This document shows positions 23,401 through 31,789 of a DNA stretch of 64,000 bases, in pieces (position 1 is the stretch's first letter; each line of letters begins with the position of its first letter). This DNA comes from Doris montereyensis. Lineage: Eukaryota > Mollusca > Gastropoda > Nudibranchia > Dorididae. The notes beneath the pieces are model-generated. The model was given only the letters and a program-made list of their open reading frames with translations, did no database searches and had not been told where the DNA came from. The DNA lies in assembly GCA_037039925.1 (NCBI GenBank), contig JAXRKP010000179.1, positions 132,501 through 196,500 of the forward strand, given 5' to 3'. Made by a program: the position numbers and the translations under genes.

Positions 23401-24737
23401 ACCGCTCGGCCACCGATGCCACTCACACACGATGAAAGTATTGTTCAATTAAAATCATTCTATTCAATTCCCAAATGTATTAACCCTTTGAATCCAGATG
23501 TCCTGAGTCTTAAACTTCCCTGCTTTTCAGCTTCCACTAGATCTAGATCGTTATCACAGCAAAGTGCTTTAGTGCCTCCTCCATCTTCACTAGAAACATT
23601 GTCGTTGTCATTTTTTAGGTAATTGTGACGAAAATCCAAATCGATCTGAAAGATTTGTATTTTTAAGAATTTATGCAGCTGTCAGCTAGTCCACAAATTA
23701 ATCTTTTTGTCATGAAATATGTTGTCTAAAAGGCTACAGGTGGCGAACTATTTTGTGGTGTTGTGGCAGATGGGAATATAAGGTCCCGGGTTCGGGACTG
23801 TTTGGACATGTCTCTATCCTTAATTTGAAATCTGTTTTTAATAATAAAGAGGTAGAAAAAGGGAAGCAGAGTCTCATTGAATCTTAGCTACATGAGGCTT
23901 AAAATGGAAATGAAAGTTTTCAAACACCGCGACCCAGTATTTAGTTAATGTAAACCCTCCACTTCCCTTTCTTCTATGGTAATATTTAAGATCTCTGTCC
24001 CAGGGCAGTCATGTTCTGCAGACTTTTGGAATATCTACAGGTTACAGGATTGTTCACAAGAATTGTTTACAACATGCTTGTTCATATATAACAGTAAAAT
24101 TAAAATTTACATTTATGGCCTTTCTATGGAGATCTACACTTGCTCTGTTGTGTTGTGCTTTGCTTTGAACTTGAATAATGCTGGGTTTCATGGCATCAAC
24201 ACAGGCTTACGGCCCTATTACACGTTCCGGCCGACCGGACAGATTTTGACAGTACGGCTGCCGTATGATGGACCAGATCGTGTAATAAGGAAATTTTGTG
24301 CAACCCCATCCGGCCGCTGTACCGTAGTTTGTTTGTTTGTCCTTTAGCACATCAGCAATGTAAATGAATCATTTTACACAGTTAGCCAACACGTGAAGTT
24401 GTGCCTTAAAAATGACACTATGTGCTCCATGAGCTATCCGGTCACCGGCAGGCCGCCTGAACGTGTAATAGCCCTGTTATAACATTTCTCTGGCAAACGA
24501 TGGACGTGCGGGCGCCGTACTGTCAAAATCTGTCCAGTGGGCCGGAACATGTAATAGGGCCTTTACTCTAATTATTCCTTTTATGCTGCAGAAGGGTGTG
24601 TTCCTCGATACAAGCGGATGGCTGCATTCACAATGTCTTTCAGTCGTAATAATTTTTATGTTGTTTGCTCTTGTTTTGCAGAAGAGGTGAAGCGACTTTG
24701 CAGCACCTACCTGCACAACATTTTCTTTCTCGAATGA
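5386..24737 (+). CDS. CCZ1: CCZ1 (Mon1-Ccz1 Rab7 exchange-factor subunit), 11 exons, 5' exon missing
   Basis: CCZ1 pairs with MON1 to form the guanine nucleotide exchange factor that activates Rab7 on late endosomes and autophagosomes; both are multi-Longin-domain proteins (established for the family). Joined exons: 5386-5483, 7450-7540, 8680-8802, 9942-10031, 11504-11679, 15964-16107, 17833-17976, 20415-20525, 21121-21273, 22594-22721, 24682-24737. They total 1314 bases, 437 codons plus TGA, with every intron GT-AG and every phase compatible. Recognisable family stretches are KKILYYYPQE, LHTQKARQIFF, FWMVM, DGQSVIEYKED, GIYFLPLDKNTYLRIQ, YTAFLYNEKLVWSGLEQEDM, YVYFNQMNLA, SDYWVVGKKSDQRE and the C-terminal STYLHNIFFLE. 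Vertebrate CCZ1 is about 480 residues, so only about 40 N-terminal residues are missing. No in-frame stop or frameshift was found. Identification is by remembered similarity. Confidence 0.93.
6690..7412 (-). mobile_element. LINE reverse-transcriptase fragment (same family as 12680-15715)
   Basis: On the minus strand this encodes pieces of a non-LTR reverse transcriptase: LRKRVVDQIEEHQNGFTPGR, SVQDHICTIRQILEKLLER, and LHLCFIDLEKAFDTVA (the FxDxxxAFD motif). It is truncated at both ends and frameshifted, without endonuclease or 3' tail. It sits in the CCZ1 intron before exon b, ending roughly 40 bases from that exon's splice acceptor. Confidence 0.8.
7450..7540 (+). CDS. CCZ1: CCZ1 exon b
   Basis: Acceptor ATTTTTCAG, donor GTGAGA. 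One base completes the split Glu codon, followed by 30 codons including QALHTQKARQIFFQPETCFW and ending WMVM. This corresponds to the SLHTQKNRQFF...FWMVMV part of the family. Confidence 0.92.
8680..8802 (+). CDS. CCZ1: CCZ1 exon c
   Basis: Acceptor TTAACAG, donor GTGAGG; 41 codons in phase 0-0. Encodes KDGQSVIEYKEDNVQDSVYE and ends AYKMFK, the family's DGKPVIEYQE...YKLF region. Confidence 0.92.
9942..10031 (+). CDS. CCZ1: CCZ1 exon d
   Basis: Acceptor GGCTTTTCAG, donor GTCTGT (weaker than average); 30 codons, phase 0-0. Begins LFNGTFMTIL and ends RLEHFYNK, matching LFNGTF...LKERLEKFFHRY in vertebrate CCZ1. Confidence 0.9.
10905..11165 (+). repeat. Dispersed repeat R2, copy 1
   Basis: Shares a colinear ~250-bp block with 53995-54245 in the same orientation: GTCTGTATCCC, GCACAAGTGCA, GCTCACTGACTG, AGGCCATTTC, CAAAGTCCTT, AACACTCTGA, CTATAGCT and ATTCACACC. 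GCACAAGTGC is itself a palindrome. The class of element is unknown; no tRNA box or terminal inverted repeat was seen. Confidence 0.7.
11504..11679 (+). CDS. CCZ1: CCZ1 exon e
   Basis: Acceptor TTTCTCTTGCAG, donor GTAAGT; 58 codons plus two bases of the split Trp codon. Contains GDILDVFNGIYFLPLDKNTY and TYTAFLYNEKLV, the most conserved central part of CCZ1. Confidence 0.95.
11783..12340 (-). mobile_element. 3' end of a second LINE-like element
   Basis: On the minus strand the right part reads RQWKFTDYDKTKRTTAKSQY in an open frame. The element ends in repeats of GAGAT (seen on the + strand as TCTCATCTCATCTCATC at 11785-11805), as expected for a microsatellite-type 3' tail. It lies directly downstream of CCZ1 exon e. 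The clade is not assigned and the left boundary is approximate. Confidence 0.4.
12667..12679. repeat. Target-site duplication, 3' side of LINE copy 1
   Basis: ATAATGAGGTGAT here is repeated without mismatch at 15716-15728, flanking the LINE exactly between its TTCT-rich tail and its 5' terminus. Confidence 0.9.
12862..13579 (-). pseudogene. LINE copy 1 reverse transcriptase, broken
   Basis: Two overlapping minus-strand frames. The first (13199-13579) has LCFIDLEKAFDTLRRDELW and DIGVRQGCTLSSLFF. The second (12862-13245) has SMLSFADDLAPFG, the catalytic Asp-Asp box, and NYLGVMINSEGK. The switch of frame between them is a frameshift within the polymerase domain, so no full-length enzyme can be made. 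Confidence 0.85.
13747..14433 (-). pseudogene. LINE copy 1 linker between endonuclease and RT
   Basis: A 228-codon minus-strand frame rich in Lys and Glu, with RKQIKGDRKRTAWWNQNVKT and HFHQLHNSSRTYETRS, ending in QAWKSKQVPDKWKKE just before the reverse transcriptase. WW-N-x-x-V-K and VPDxWKK are usual landmarks of this part of LINE polyproteins. It is continuous in frame but cut off from the domains on either side. Confidence 0.8.
14867..15247 (-). pseudogene. LINE copy 1 apurinic-like endonuclease domain, partial
   Basis: The 126-codon minus-strand frame begins IFGTWNIRAINGKEL, the TWN motif at the start of these endonucleases. It continues with ILAITETKKK (metal-binding Glu), a G-V-G-L-like segment (VVGLLAHKRHEK) and LLIAYGPNED. 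The downstream SDH motif falls in a different frame, so the domain is interrupted. Confidence 0.85.
15390..15650 (-). repeat. 5' tandem repeats of LINE copy 1 (about 4 units)
   Basis: Units of roughly 55-75 bp share CTGTCAGGGTTAACTCC, TTAGCC, AAGACC and CAAGGCAGCAG. Four units are recognisable; two are shortened and almost identical to each other. Copies 2 and 3 of the LINE have about two units at the same place (38585-38680, 46030-46170). These lie before the endonuclease frame, in the 5' untranslated/promoter region of the element. Confidence 0.85.
15716..15728. repeat. Target-site duplication, 5' side of LINE copy 1
   Basis: ATAATGAGGTGAT, identical to 12667-12679. Confidence 0.9.
15964..16107 (+). 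CDS. CCZ1: CCZ1 exon f
   Basis: Acceptor CCATATTGCAG, donor GTAATT. The first base completes the split Trp codon, then SGLEQEDMQTMYKYLTFSLF, a Ser/Gln/Arg-rich linker (SGSSQSRSSQSSAG) and GLGHFGK. It matches SGLEQDDMRILYKYLTTSLFP in vertebrates. Confidence 0.95.
16712..17077. mobile_element. Foldback tRNA-SINE: inverted pair with direct-repeat flanks
   Basis: The arms at about 16760-16890 and 16935-17065 are reverse complements for about 130 bp. Each starts from a GTAATGACATAAGATAATAT-type end and includes CCTATAGGAACAAAGACGAG. The minus strand has a tRNA-like promoter: an A box (TAGCTCGGTTGGTAATAC, near 16910-16930) and a B box-like GATCCCC region; the right arm has GGTTCGATCCCC on the + strand. 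Both sides are bordered by ACTAGATCTAGTTAAA (16712 and about 17062), a likely duplication. Related single copies lie at 32232-32472 and 61396-61556. It lies in the CCZ1 intron after exon f. Confidence 0.75.
17833..17976 (+). CDS. CCZ1: CCZ1 exon g
   Basis: Acceptor CAATTCAAG, donor GTATGC. Encodes FMTGPPDLNN, IPRVFVSAEKEDEECYLLVY and TALSNHLPACQ, matching FLTGPLNLND...LIVYKAMS. The next junction is discussed under exon h. Confidence 0.9.
18196..18712 (+). mobile_element. MITE family M1, copy 1, with a nested repeat
   Basis: Begins near TTGCCAATTAGTACGTAAAA and ends near GACAGCTGTG, degenerate forms of the terminal inverted repeat AGCTGCCAACCA seen cleanly at 56498 and 59839. Shared interior words are GTATTCACCTTGAAA, GTTAACGGCAGA, TTTTCTGGAATATTACAGGC. 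The segment at about 18290-18430 (CACTCTGAGA, GGTGGACAGGGTA, CCAATGAAAC) belongs to repeat family R3 and appears to be inserted within the MITE. Confidence 0.7.
19505..19645. repeat. Dispersed repeat R5, copy 1
   Basis: Shares GGACT..ACCAAG, TTTCTCTAATGTGATTGGCT and CTTTATTTGAGTCCA with 61228-61325 in the same orientation. Function and class unknown. Confidence 0.5.
20415..20525 (+). CDS. CCZ1: CCZ1 exon h
   Basis: Donor GTAAGT. Encodes PLNVNTCRKLDAMLGPQMTK and LASDIGEQYSKRFATI, matching FCRRLDSIVGPQLTVLASDI. The frame requires the acceptor CTTAAG ending at 20414. The better-looking acceptor TTTTGAACAG ending at 20406 would give an in-frame TAA after the upstream donor at 17976. Starting after the better acceptor but one frame over would restore three further residues (length like vertebrates), so a one-base error near either end is possible. 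Confidence 0.85.
21121..21273 (+). CDS. CCZ1: CCZ1 exon i
   Basis: Acceptor after a long T run (TTTTTTTTCCCAG), donor GTGAGT. Encodes DPVFKYVYFNQMNLAQQTTV and EILKLLGDVNADLTK, matching PQFKFIYFNHMNLAEKSTVH and LMKILGDINSDFTR. Confidence 0.95.
21684..22432. mobile_element. Non-autonomous pogo-like DNA transposon, 749 bp
   Basis: The left end CAGTGGAACCTCTCTAAT and right end AATTTGAGAGGTTCCATTG are inverted repeats with two mismatches in the outer part. The dinucleotide TA directly flanks both ends (21682-21683 and 22433-22434), the duplication made by Tc1/mariner-superfamily elements. CAGTxGAACCTC ends are usual for pogo-type members. No transposase frame is present. A second set of subterminal sequences (GTCCC..GGGACC, GGCCGGG) makes both ends look internally repetitive. 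It lies in the CCZ1 intron between exons i and j. Confidence 0.85.
22594..22721 (+). CDS. CCZ1: CCZ1 exon j
   Basis: Acceptor TTTTTTTTCTGCAG, donor GTGAGT; phase in 2, out 1. Encodes SDYWVVGKKSDQREFYVVIN and QRNASLIEIN, nearly identical to the vertebrate SDYWVVGKKSDRRELYVILN. Confidence 0.95.
23125..23428 (-). mobile_element. tRNA-derived SINE family S1, copy 1
   Basis: On the minus strand the head reads GGTGGCCGAGCGGTTAGGCT (A box) and later GAGTTTGAATCC (B box), a Leu/Ser-tRNA-like start. The body includes GGGAAAGACACTTTACACG and ATAAGCTCCGGCTCTATGGG. ACGATGAAAG is present on both sides (23115-23124 and 23429-23438), a 10-bp target-site duplication. Other copies: 27110-27405, 27587-27815, 41180-41440. 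Confidence 0.88.
24211..24561. mobile_element. MITE with long terminal inverted repeats, 351 bp
   Basis: The left arm starts GGCCCTATTACACGTTCCGG and continues CAGATTTTGACAGTACGGC. The right arm is its reverse complement (GCCGTACTGTCAAAATCTG ... AACATGTAATAGGGCC). The arms are about 50 bp. An inner copy of GAACGTGTAATAGCCCT near 24460 shows an internal repeat of the end. No transposase. The target duplication is unclear (CTTAC/TTTAC). It lies in the last CCZ1 intron. Confidence 0.8.
24682..24737 (+). CDS. CCZ1: CCZ1 terminal coding exon k
   Basis: Acceptor CTTGTTTTGCAG. Encodes EVKRLCSTYLHNIFFLE and TGA, matching the vertebrate end KLCATQFNNIFFLD. Confidence 0.95.
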
Positions 24738-25902
24738 CAGAAGGAGGACCTTTTCTTCATGTAACTTATTTCATAACATGGAGAAAAGCAATTGTTTCCG
24801 TTTGGTTGAAAAGCTCGCTCCATGTGCTTTTGATGTAAAGGTAAAGATTGTGATTGGCTGACATGAAATATAATGGCTGTAGTCATGGGCCTTTTTTTTT
24901 TTTTTTTTTTTTAATCACGTGAAAAACAATTTGTATTTAAAGCAAAGCAGGTATATTAATACAGATGATCACACAAATATAACTCTTAAATTATCCTGAT
25001 TTTCTTGTAATTCAGGTCAACTTCTTTTACTTTCTGCACCTACATTAGTTCATTTTACTAATTTTAGTCACTGAAATTCTTGTACATTGACACCCGTTAT
25101 TTAAACTTATTATTCTGCTTGATTCTCCATCGACTTCTTCTAGCATCGCAAGAATCTCTCAGGAGCTTTAGCGCTTCGGTCTGTGACAAAATGTACTGTA
25201 TTATGAACTAAAAACATCTAAGTGTCAGTACTCATTATTAGGGTTTGATTTGAGATGAAAATATACTTAAGAATGAAAATAGTAGTGAAAGAGGGAAGAC
25301 TGATAACATAATTGTGGGAAATGCAAAGACAATTATTTTGTTGTCATTCAGAGGGGGAAGTTAACAAGAAAAGTGTCGGGAGGTAGCAATAAAATCATTT
25401 TGATAGGAGAAAGATTTGCTTTCAGAATTTGTTTTGACCTTGTTGCTGACATTAGTACAAACACTGCAAATAATTCATTCAGTGAACCGACAGGACCAAC
25501 ACATTTCTCAAAGCATTTCATTATGTCACCCTGTAGAATCATCTTGTGTGCCTTCGACATCCTGTGGTTTCACCAGGGGCATTCATTTACAAACTCAACT
25601 GGAAAGAGAAAGAATGACATAGAGAGAGATCAAATAACAAGTTTTATACATAATGGGGTCATATCCTGGCCTTGAGGGTGATATCAGTACAGCCATTCAG
25701 TGTTGTCTTTGAAAGGCTGTGATGCAGTGGTATATTTGTTCTGACGTGTAAGTCTCTTCTTCTACAGCTTTGCTCTATTTGTTATCAATCAAAGACAAAC
25801 CAATAATACTGTCACCATTAATACTTAAAATGGAGCCTCCCTATGAAAGTGCACATGAAATCATATCTTCAGAAGGAATTTTGAATAAAATTTGAGAATA
25901 AA
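24738..25902 (+). other. CCZ1: Likely CCZ1 3' untranslated region
   Basis: No coding signal. Two close AATAAA words (25884-25889 and 25897-25902) are the best polyadenylation candidates and would give a ~1.15-kb 3' UTR; another AATAAA lies near 25388. A T-run of about 22 bases lies near 24894. The end is inferred. Confidence 0.4.
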
Positions 25903-26800
25903 ATGATGTGTATGAATTAACAGATTTTACAGAGTAAATTATCTCAGGTAGAGCGAGAGAAGAGCGTAATGAATGACGTGCAGGAAAATCCCATAATAGT
26001 CAAAAGGATACTTTTAATGAAAGTATGATTTTGGTAAAGCCGATAGGTTGTATGTCTCTCTCTTATTCTTTGAAAAAAGTCAAAAACGATTATTTATTCA
26101 CTTATCACTGTGCAATATTCAGATTCATGTCATGAGCTGAGAATAAATGTGTTAGCTTGTTTGCTTTTGTCTCATGTGTATATCAGTGTCATATCATAAG
26201 CTTCTAGGTTCTGTTTCTACCATAAGCTTTCGACAGCCCCTTATGAAATAATGTCTTTCGTGTTTTGTCTCAGTCATACAAATCTAGATCTAAAACCTTG
26301 AGCTCTTCAACTTTCATTTTAAATGTATTTCAACCCATTTGATTTGTTTGGGTAAAGAGTCAAAATTTCAATGAAAAAGACTAATAAAATGTCATTGATT
26401 ATCTCCTCTTTCAATGATTACAATAGATTATATGTAATATAGCATTCTAACGTATAAATATGAATGATTTAGATACTGTTTTCCTTTTGCCTTGAATATT
26501 ATCGTGTGGTATCTCAAACTATTGCACCAATGATATAGGATTTCTGCATGATAACAAAAGTTCTTGTATGTTAATATTGTAATTTAACAAATGTGTGCGA
26601 TTTCTGTACAATATGAACCTTTAAGGTTCCTTTATTGTCCAGGCACTAACGTCATGACCCTCCTGTCAATCCAACAGCGATGGGGGAGCTAGTTCTGTTT
26701 AGACTTGGCAAAAGTAAAGTTGGTGTGGAAAGCAAGGGCAAACTTTCACATACTCCCGTATACTTTTAAAAAAATCTGGAATGTACACCAGATTACCCTA
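25903..26800. other. Intergenic, nothing recognised
   Basis: AT-rich sequence without supported exons or repeats beyond an AATCTAGATCTAAA word near 26280. Confidence 0.5.
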
Positions 26801-26804
26801 TCAT

Positions 26805-26985
26805 ATGTGCCAACCAGTACATAAAATGTATGTGGTGTGGTTTCTTATTTCTTTGGCTTTTAGTCCAAATGTTTGTGTTTACCTTGAAAACTAAGTAGAA
26901 ATCCTAAGTCAACAGCATAGATTCACTAGCAATTGGGGTGAAAGTCCTGAGACACTTCGCAAAACTACCTTTGCGTTTCACCAGG
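26805..26985 (+). mobile_element. MITE family M1, copy 2 (partial)
   Basis: Starts TGTGCCAACCAGTACATAAA and continues GTGTTTACCTTGAAAA and TTGGGGTGAAAGTCCTGAGA, matching 56501-56670. The right terminal repeat was not found, so it is truncated. Confidence 0.65.
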
Positions 26986-27109
26986 CGGATCCTACATGTA
27001 ATGTTACAAATCTAGATACAAACCTCAGAAACGGTCTCACCAGTCTCAGAGATACTTCTCTCTATGACGATATTTACCTACACTAAATGTAGGTATGGAC
27101 AATGAACTC

Positions 27110-27405
27110 ATGGCATCTTCTATGGCCGAGTGATTAGGCTGCCAGACTAGGGATCATGAGGTCCCTGGTTCGAATCCTAGCAAAACTAGTTCCGACATTG
27201 TGTTTCTCGGGGAAAACATTTAACATACATTTTTCTCCACTCAACCAAGGTGCAAAAAATGGGTACATGCATTAGATTGGGAGTAAAAAATCTGTGTCAG
27301 ACTAGTGTCCTGTCCAGGAGGTGATTATTATCACCCGTTCCGCTTCATGCTATTGAAACGGGGATAAGCTCCGGCTCTATAGGTTGTAATTGTCTTAAAG
27401 GAACT
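27110..27405 (+). mobile_element. tRNA-derived SINE family S1, copy 2
   Basis: Head TATGGCCGAGTGATTAGGCT (A box) and GGTTCGAATCC (B box, 27167-27177). The body runs to GGGATAAGCTCCGGCTCTAT. This is the best preserved tRNA-like head among the S1 copies and is on the + strand. Confidence 0.88.
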
Positions 27406-27586
27406 TTATTTTTTCAATGTGCTTACCACAGAAACCAATTTTTCAGAAGAACAAAAAAGTCACATTCCTTATCCTTGACAAGCATATTCTGGTGTCTCAA
27501 TCTGATCCTAAAAGAGATGAACATAAGAAAGAATTGAAGGACCCTTGAAGTCACGGTTAATACAGTAATTTCTTTTACCAAGGCTT

Positions 27587-27815
27587 CTACAGCCCATAAA
27601 GCTCAACCATATCCCAGTTTCTATAGGTTAAAGCGCACTAGGCGATTAATACATTGCCTCCTAGACAGGACGCTGGTGCTGGTACTCATTTGCACCTGGC
27701 TTGAGCAGGGAAATGGATGGTAAGCACCCTCATTTCAGGTCCAGCATTGTCAGGATTTGGACCTAGGACCTCATAATCCCAAGTCCACCGACTTGTCCCC
27801 TAGGCCACCAACACC
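27587..27815 (-). mobile_element. tRNA-derived SINE family S1, copy 3 (diverged)
   Basis: On the minus strand it has TTGGTGGCCTAGGGGACAAG and GGTCCTAGGTCCAAATCCTG in head positions, followed by the family body with TACCATCCATTTCCCTGCTC. Opposite in orientation to copy 2, which ends about 180 bp to the left. Confidence 0.7.
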
Positions 27816-29780
27816 ACCTTGTGATCATGCTCATAAAAAATCCCCAGGCAGGTTTAACGACTGTTCAAGTGTTTGTCTGATGAGTGAACGTTCCTGACAA
27901 CATTCTGAGATCACTCGATATGGTAGATGGGACCAATAAAAGATATGTATCCTGCTAACTACGTAGGTAAACGTATGTCCATTTAATTTTTATTTATTTC
28001 TTTTCCATGTTTTATACAGCAGCATAAATGAGTGTATCAGAGAATTTTGAATGAAAGATTGAAGGAAAAGGATTCCTTGCGCATTGTATTCTGTTTATTG
28101 ATATTCAGCCGATTACCCCAATCATTCTTGTCTCCCTTATGATTTGTTTCCTTTATGCTATATTGACATATATGTATTCATAATATTAATATAAAATATG
28201 AATAATAGGCTTACAAGCTACATCCTTTTTATTTTCCTGTGTCATCAGTGTCAGAAGCTCTTATCAGTATTTATTGTATTTTTCTCTCTGATGTGTAGGG
28301 CTTTTGAATTTCATAAATATCTTGTAGTGGGCCGCCGATGAGCATGCTTATCACCGAAGTGTGTTTAAGTTGGAACTACTGAAAATCAGTTAACTCCACA
28401 AACTAATATTAATGCAAAATGTTTAGACCAATAAAAACATCTCATGCCTTTACAATTTCCAGTACAAGTACTGTTTCTAGTGTTACCCCATTTTGTGGCT
28501 AATGACACCGCAAGCATCAGGCAGTCAAGGCGATAATTAAATGTTTATCCTCACCACCCACTTGTCAAGTTGGTTATGGAGAGTTCGCACCTTGGCATAT
28601 TCATTACGTTGTATTGTTAACAATGTGACTAGGTGACAAATACAGATCTTCGCATGTATCTAAATCCAAGTAATCCAATAGAATTGGATTCTATTGGTTA
28701 AGCGATAAAACCACACATGAAGGCATTTTGTAAAGCTCTTGGTGGTCCAGACATTGCCACTTTATGTAGCTTATTAGAGTCATACCGTGAATTTGAGCAT
28801 GCTTAAGACTGAAGTGACCATGCGTATGCACATGTATATATAGCATAAAATCGGTAGGAGTAAGTTTGCGAGTTTGAGGGCGGCGTGCGTATAGTCAGCA
28901 CCGACTGTATTTGTAAAAGAATTTTGATCCAATATTACATGCCTATTGTCATCAATTTCTGAGTTGATCCTGTTTTGATTCGTATCTTTTGGCTGATACT
29001 AGTAGGAATGAATTTGGCCGTATTTTTATATCTGTCCTCTTCCTTGCTTTCTTCATTATGAATATAGGATTAAAATATTACTCCAATGGTAACGGTGGAC
29101 AGTTGACGGACACTGCTGATGGGTTCTTCTTTTTCCTTTCTTTATTTCATCTTACTGTTTTCTCTAATTTACCCTGAGACAACCACATATGGTGGACAGA
29201 ATAATGGTATCAATTTCAGAGCATGTGAAAGTAATCATCATCATCATTCATCCAATATACTGATTTTCTCTCATTCTATGTCTTAATGTGCTTTTTTTTT
29301 TTTTTAGATTCAATTCGTTTCATGTAGCTATTAATTCTATGAATATTTTTTTTAATTCCGAGAAATTCCTGTTTTACTACTTTTATGCTTGAAACCAATT
29401 GATGTCCATGAAATAATATTTTATTGTATGAAATACATGTATTAAGTTTCAAATTTTTATAAACTCACATTTGTCTTTGATGCAAAAAAAAAACTCTTCT
29501 CAAAGAGTCTTTATAGAAAATGTGAAAACTGTTGCTGAAATAAAGAGATTTACATTTGTATAAACTCAAAGTTTTATGATTTTTTCTTGTTGCATGTTTT
29601 TCATATTATTTTTACATTTGGTCGTTAAAGTATGAAAGAGGGAGGAAAGGTGGGAGGAACACTTTGGTTAGTGTCCAGGTCACGTCTGTTAATGTCACCA
29701 CCAATTGCATGACATGCCCTCGAAATATTTATTCATAAATGGATGGAATAACTAGATATTTGTAAAGTTAACGATTGATT
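27816..29780. other. Intergenic, mostly unassigned
   Basis: Apart from an R3-type repeat at about 29080-29215 (CCCTGAGACAACCACATATG, GGTGGACAGAATAA), no exon, RNA gene or mobile element was recognised. Confidence 0.4.
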
Positions 29781-29796
29781 TTTAACCCATACACAG

Positions 29797-29952
29797 GAAG
29801 ATAGAATGGAAACTGCTAAAGAAAGGTGTGCACAGCTATTGAATACAAGCGTAAATAATATATCAGATCAAGATTATCAAAAATCAACTAAAAATGCAAA
29901 GGGACAAGTGCCTAACTTATTCAAATTGCTCACAACAGTAAAGCATTTTTAA
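29797..29952 (+). CDS. Candidate terminal exon of an unidentified gene
   Basis: A CCATACACAG acceptor is followed by 51 codons open from the first base and a TAA. The peptide starts EDRMETAKERCAQLLN, contains NISDQDYQKSTKNAKGQ and ends LFKLLTTVKHF. It is polar and probably helical, and was not recognised as any family. No partner exon was identified between CCZ1 and ADAP. It may equally be a chance open frame. Confidence 0.25.
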   Translation, partial: EDRMETAKERCAQLLNTSVNNISDQDYQKSTKNAKGQVPNLFKLLTTVKHF

Positions 29953-30065
29953 TTTTATTTTTCTTTACAATTGAAAAAGAACTTGGCCTGTTCTCTAACT
30001 TTAGGTCTAACTTTTGGGTACAACCAAACGGCTAGAGTTTGATGAAGATCTCATTAATCTCAAGG

Positions 30066-30440
30066 ATTTTTTTAATTTGATTTGATTTCCATATATCCAC
30101 AACTAAGGTGATCTCTGGCTTTTTTGGTAGGATTTTTTATTTGCCCGGACGGCCCTGTAAACAGCCACGGGATCTTTAACGTGCGCAGGGTGTTGTGATC
30201 TGCATACAGGACCTCCTTTTTACCATCCGTCTCCGATGGGACTAAGCATTGATCCACCTACCTGGACCAGGGGGTAAATTTTGTTTTAAAAAAAACTTAA
30301 GAATATTTGTCAACCGTTGGCAGGGCTCGAACCCACTACCGTTGGCGGAGCTCGAACCCAATACCGTTCGCGGGCTTGAACCCACTATCTTTTGGTTGGG
30401 AGGCCGACATCTTGCCTCTGAATTACCAAGTCCCCCTCTA
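30066..30440 (-). mobile_element. tRNA-related SINE family S2, copy 1
   Basis: On the minus strand the head resembles a tRNA: GGTAATTCAGAGGCAAGATG, TCGGCCTCCCAACCAAAAG and GGGTTCAAGCCCG (B box). The body has CGTTAAAGATCCCGTGGCTG and ends ATCACCTTAGTTGTGG. The B-box section is triplicated in tandem (30320-30390: CGAACCCACTACC, CGAACCCAATACC, GAACCCACTATC). A copy in the opposite orientation lies at 31790-32180. Confidence 0.7.
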
Positions 30441-31368
30441 GAGTTTGGTGAGGATCTCCTTATGAATCTTAGCTGGTGATTATTTGTGGAGCAGTTCAAA
30501 TAAATAATAGGGCGCTGACCCATTCATTCAGTAAGGCAATGGTAAACGATGACTGCAGCTTTATATAATGTATGTATATCATCATCATGATAAGGAAACC
30601 AAATGACAATAACATAGCAATAGTAGCATGTGTACGAAGATTATGACAGCTACAATGAAAGAGTACAAGAATAAGAAAGCAACAAAATGCATGTGGAAGT
30701 CGGTGGGAAGGGAGAGGGAGTGGCAGTATAGACAGAATGAAGCCACAAAGTCGATGGGGTGAAGTTAATTGGTAACTAAGAGGCTGGTAACACTGACAGT
30801 AGTGGCAGGACATTAGAATAACAGAGATAACAATGGAAAGAAACTGTCTTGAGTTTAGGACAACATATTTTTGGTTGCTACCATTGCTAGTTAATAAATA
30901 AATGCTAGATTAGTTGGTCATGAGTTTATAAAGTTTACCCATTTCTTCTAAGAACGGCGATTTTGAGAATTTGTATAGGGTTTTTGTTGAGGTTTGGTTT
31001 GTTTATTGTTTTGATGTTAGTTGGGGGAGGGGGGGGGGGTGTTGGTTTTTTGTTGTTGTTGGGATGACGAGGGATTCGGATAGGGGTGGGATTGTTTTTT
31101 TTAATTCTTTTCTGCTTAGCTGCCCATAATAATGTCAAGGGATAATCAAAAGGCATCCATTGTGTACCTTGAATTCAAGAAAAATAAATGTTCTTTAAAG
31201 AACGTTAAGAAAGGGAAAACCTTCATAAACATACATGTACAATGTATAGTTGACTGAATAGTTATTAGTAAGGTGATGGTTGTAACTTAATCAAAATCAT
31301 ATTACAAAAGAGTATAATAATAATAATGGTACCCGGTAATAACAATGGTAATAATAATATTATAATAA

Positions 31369-31377
<9 letters not shown>
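30441..31377. other. Intergenic, low complexity patches
   Basis: No gene recognised. A G-rich/T-rich patch lies at about 30960-31100 (a run of ten G near 31030). Confidence 0.4.
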
Positions 31378-31412
<35 letters not shown>

Positions 31413-31432
31413 ATTATTATTATTATTATTAA
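31378..31432. repeat. (ATT)n microsatellite
   Basis: ATT repeats with small interruptions; ATAATA-rich sequence precedes it from 31312. Confidence 0.95.
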
Positions 31433-31789
31433 TAAAAATCAAGACTGATAATAAAATTATAATGTTTTGAAAGCGAGCTTCATCCGTCGAAACACGTGAA
31501 TACGAGAAGAATAAGAAAAAAGATAAATGTGAAGAAATCCCGACCTTGTCATAGTCATAGTCATAGTCATAGTGACTGGTAGGCTCAGTACGGCGTGCGT
31601 ACCATACCATACTAATTATTATCTCGAGATACGTCAGCTTGTTGAGATAATTACAAAAGATGGATGATGCGGAGAGCAATTTGGAAGCAGCTTTACAATT
31701 ACGCCCTCAATTGTTACTCCCATTTCTGACATACTATAGATTAATATTGATGTCATCTTTTGATTTCGCATCGGTGAATTTGGACACGG

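Noticed and set aside
27110..27200. Functional tRNA-Leu/Ser gene
   Set aside because: The tRNA-like head is followed by the shared SINE body and recurs at three other sites with substitutions.
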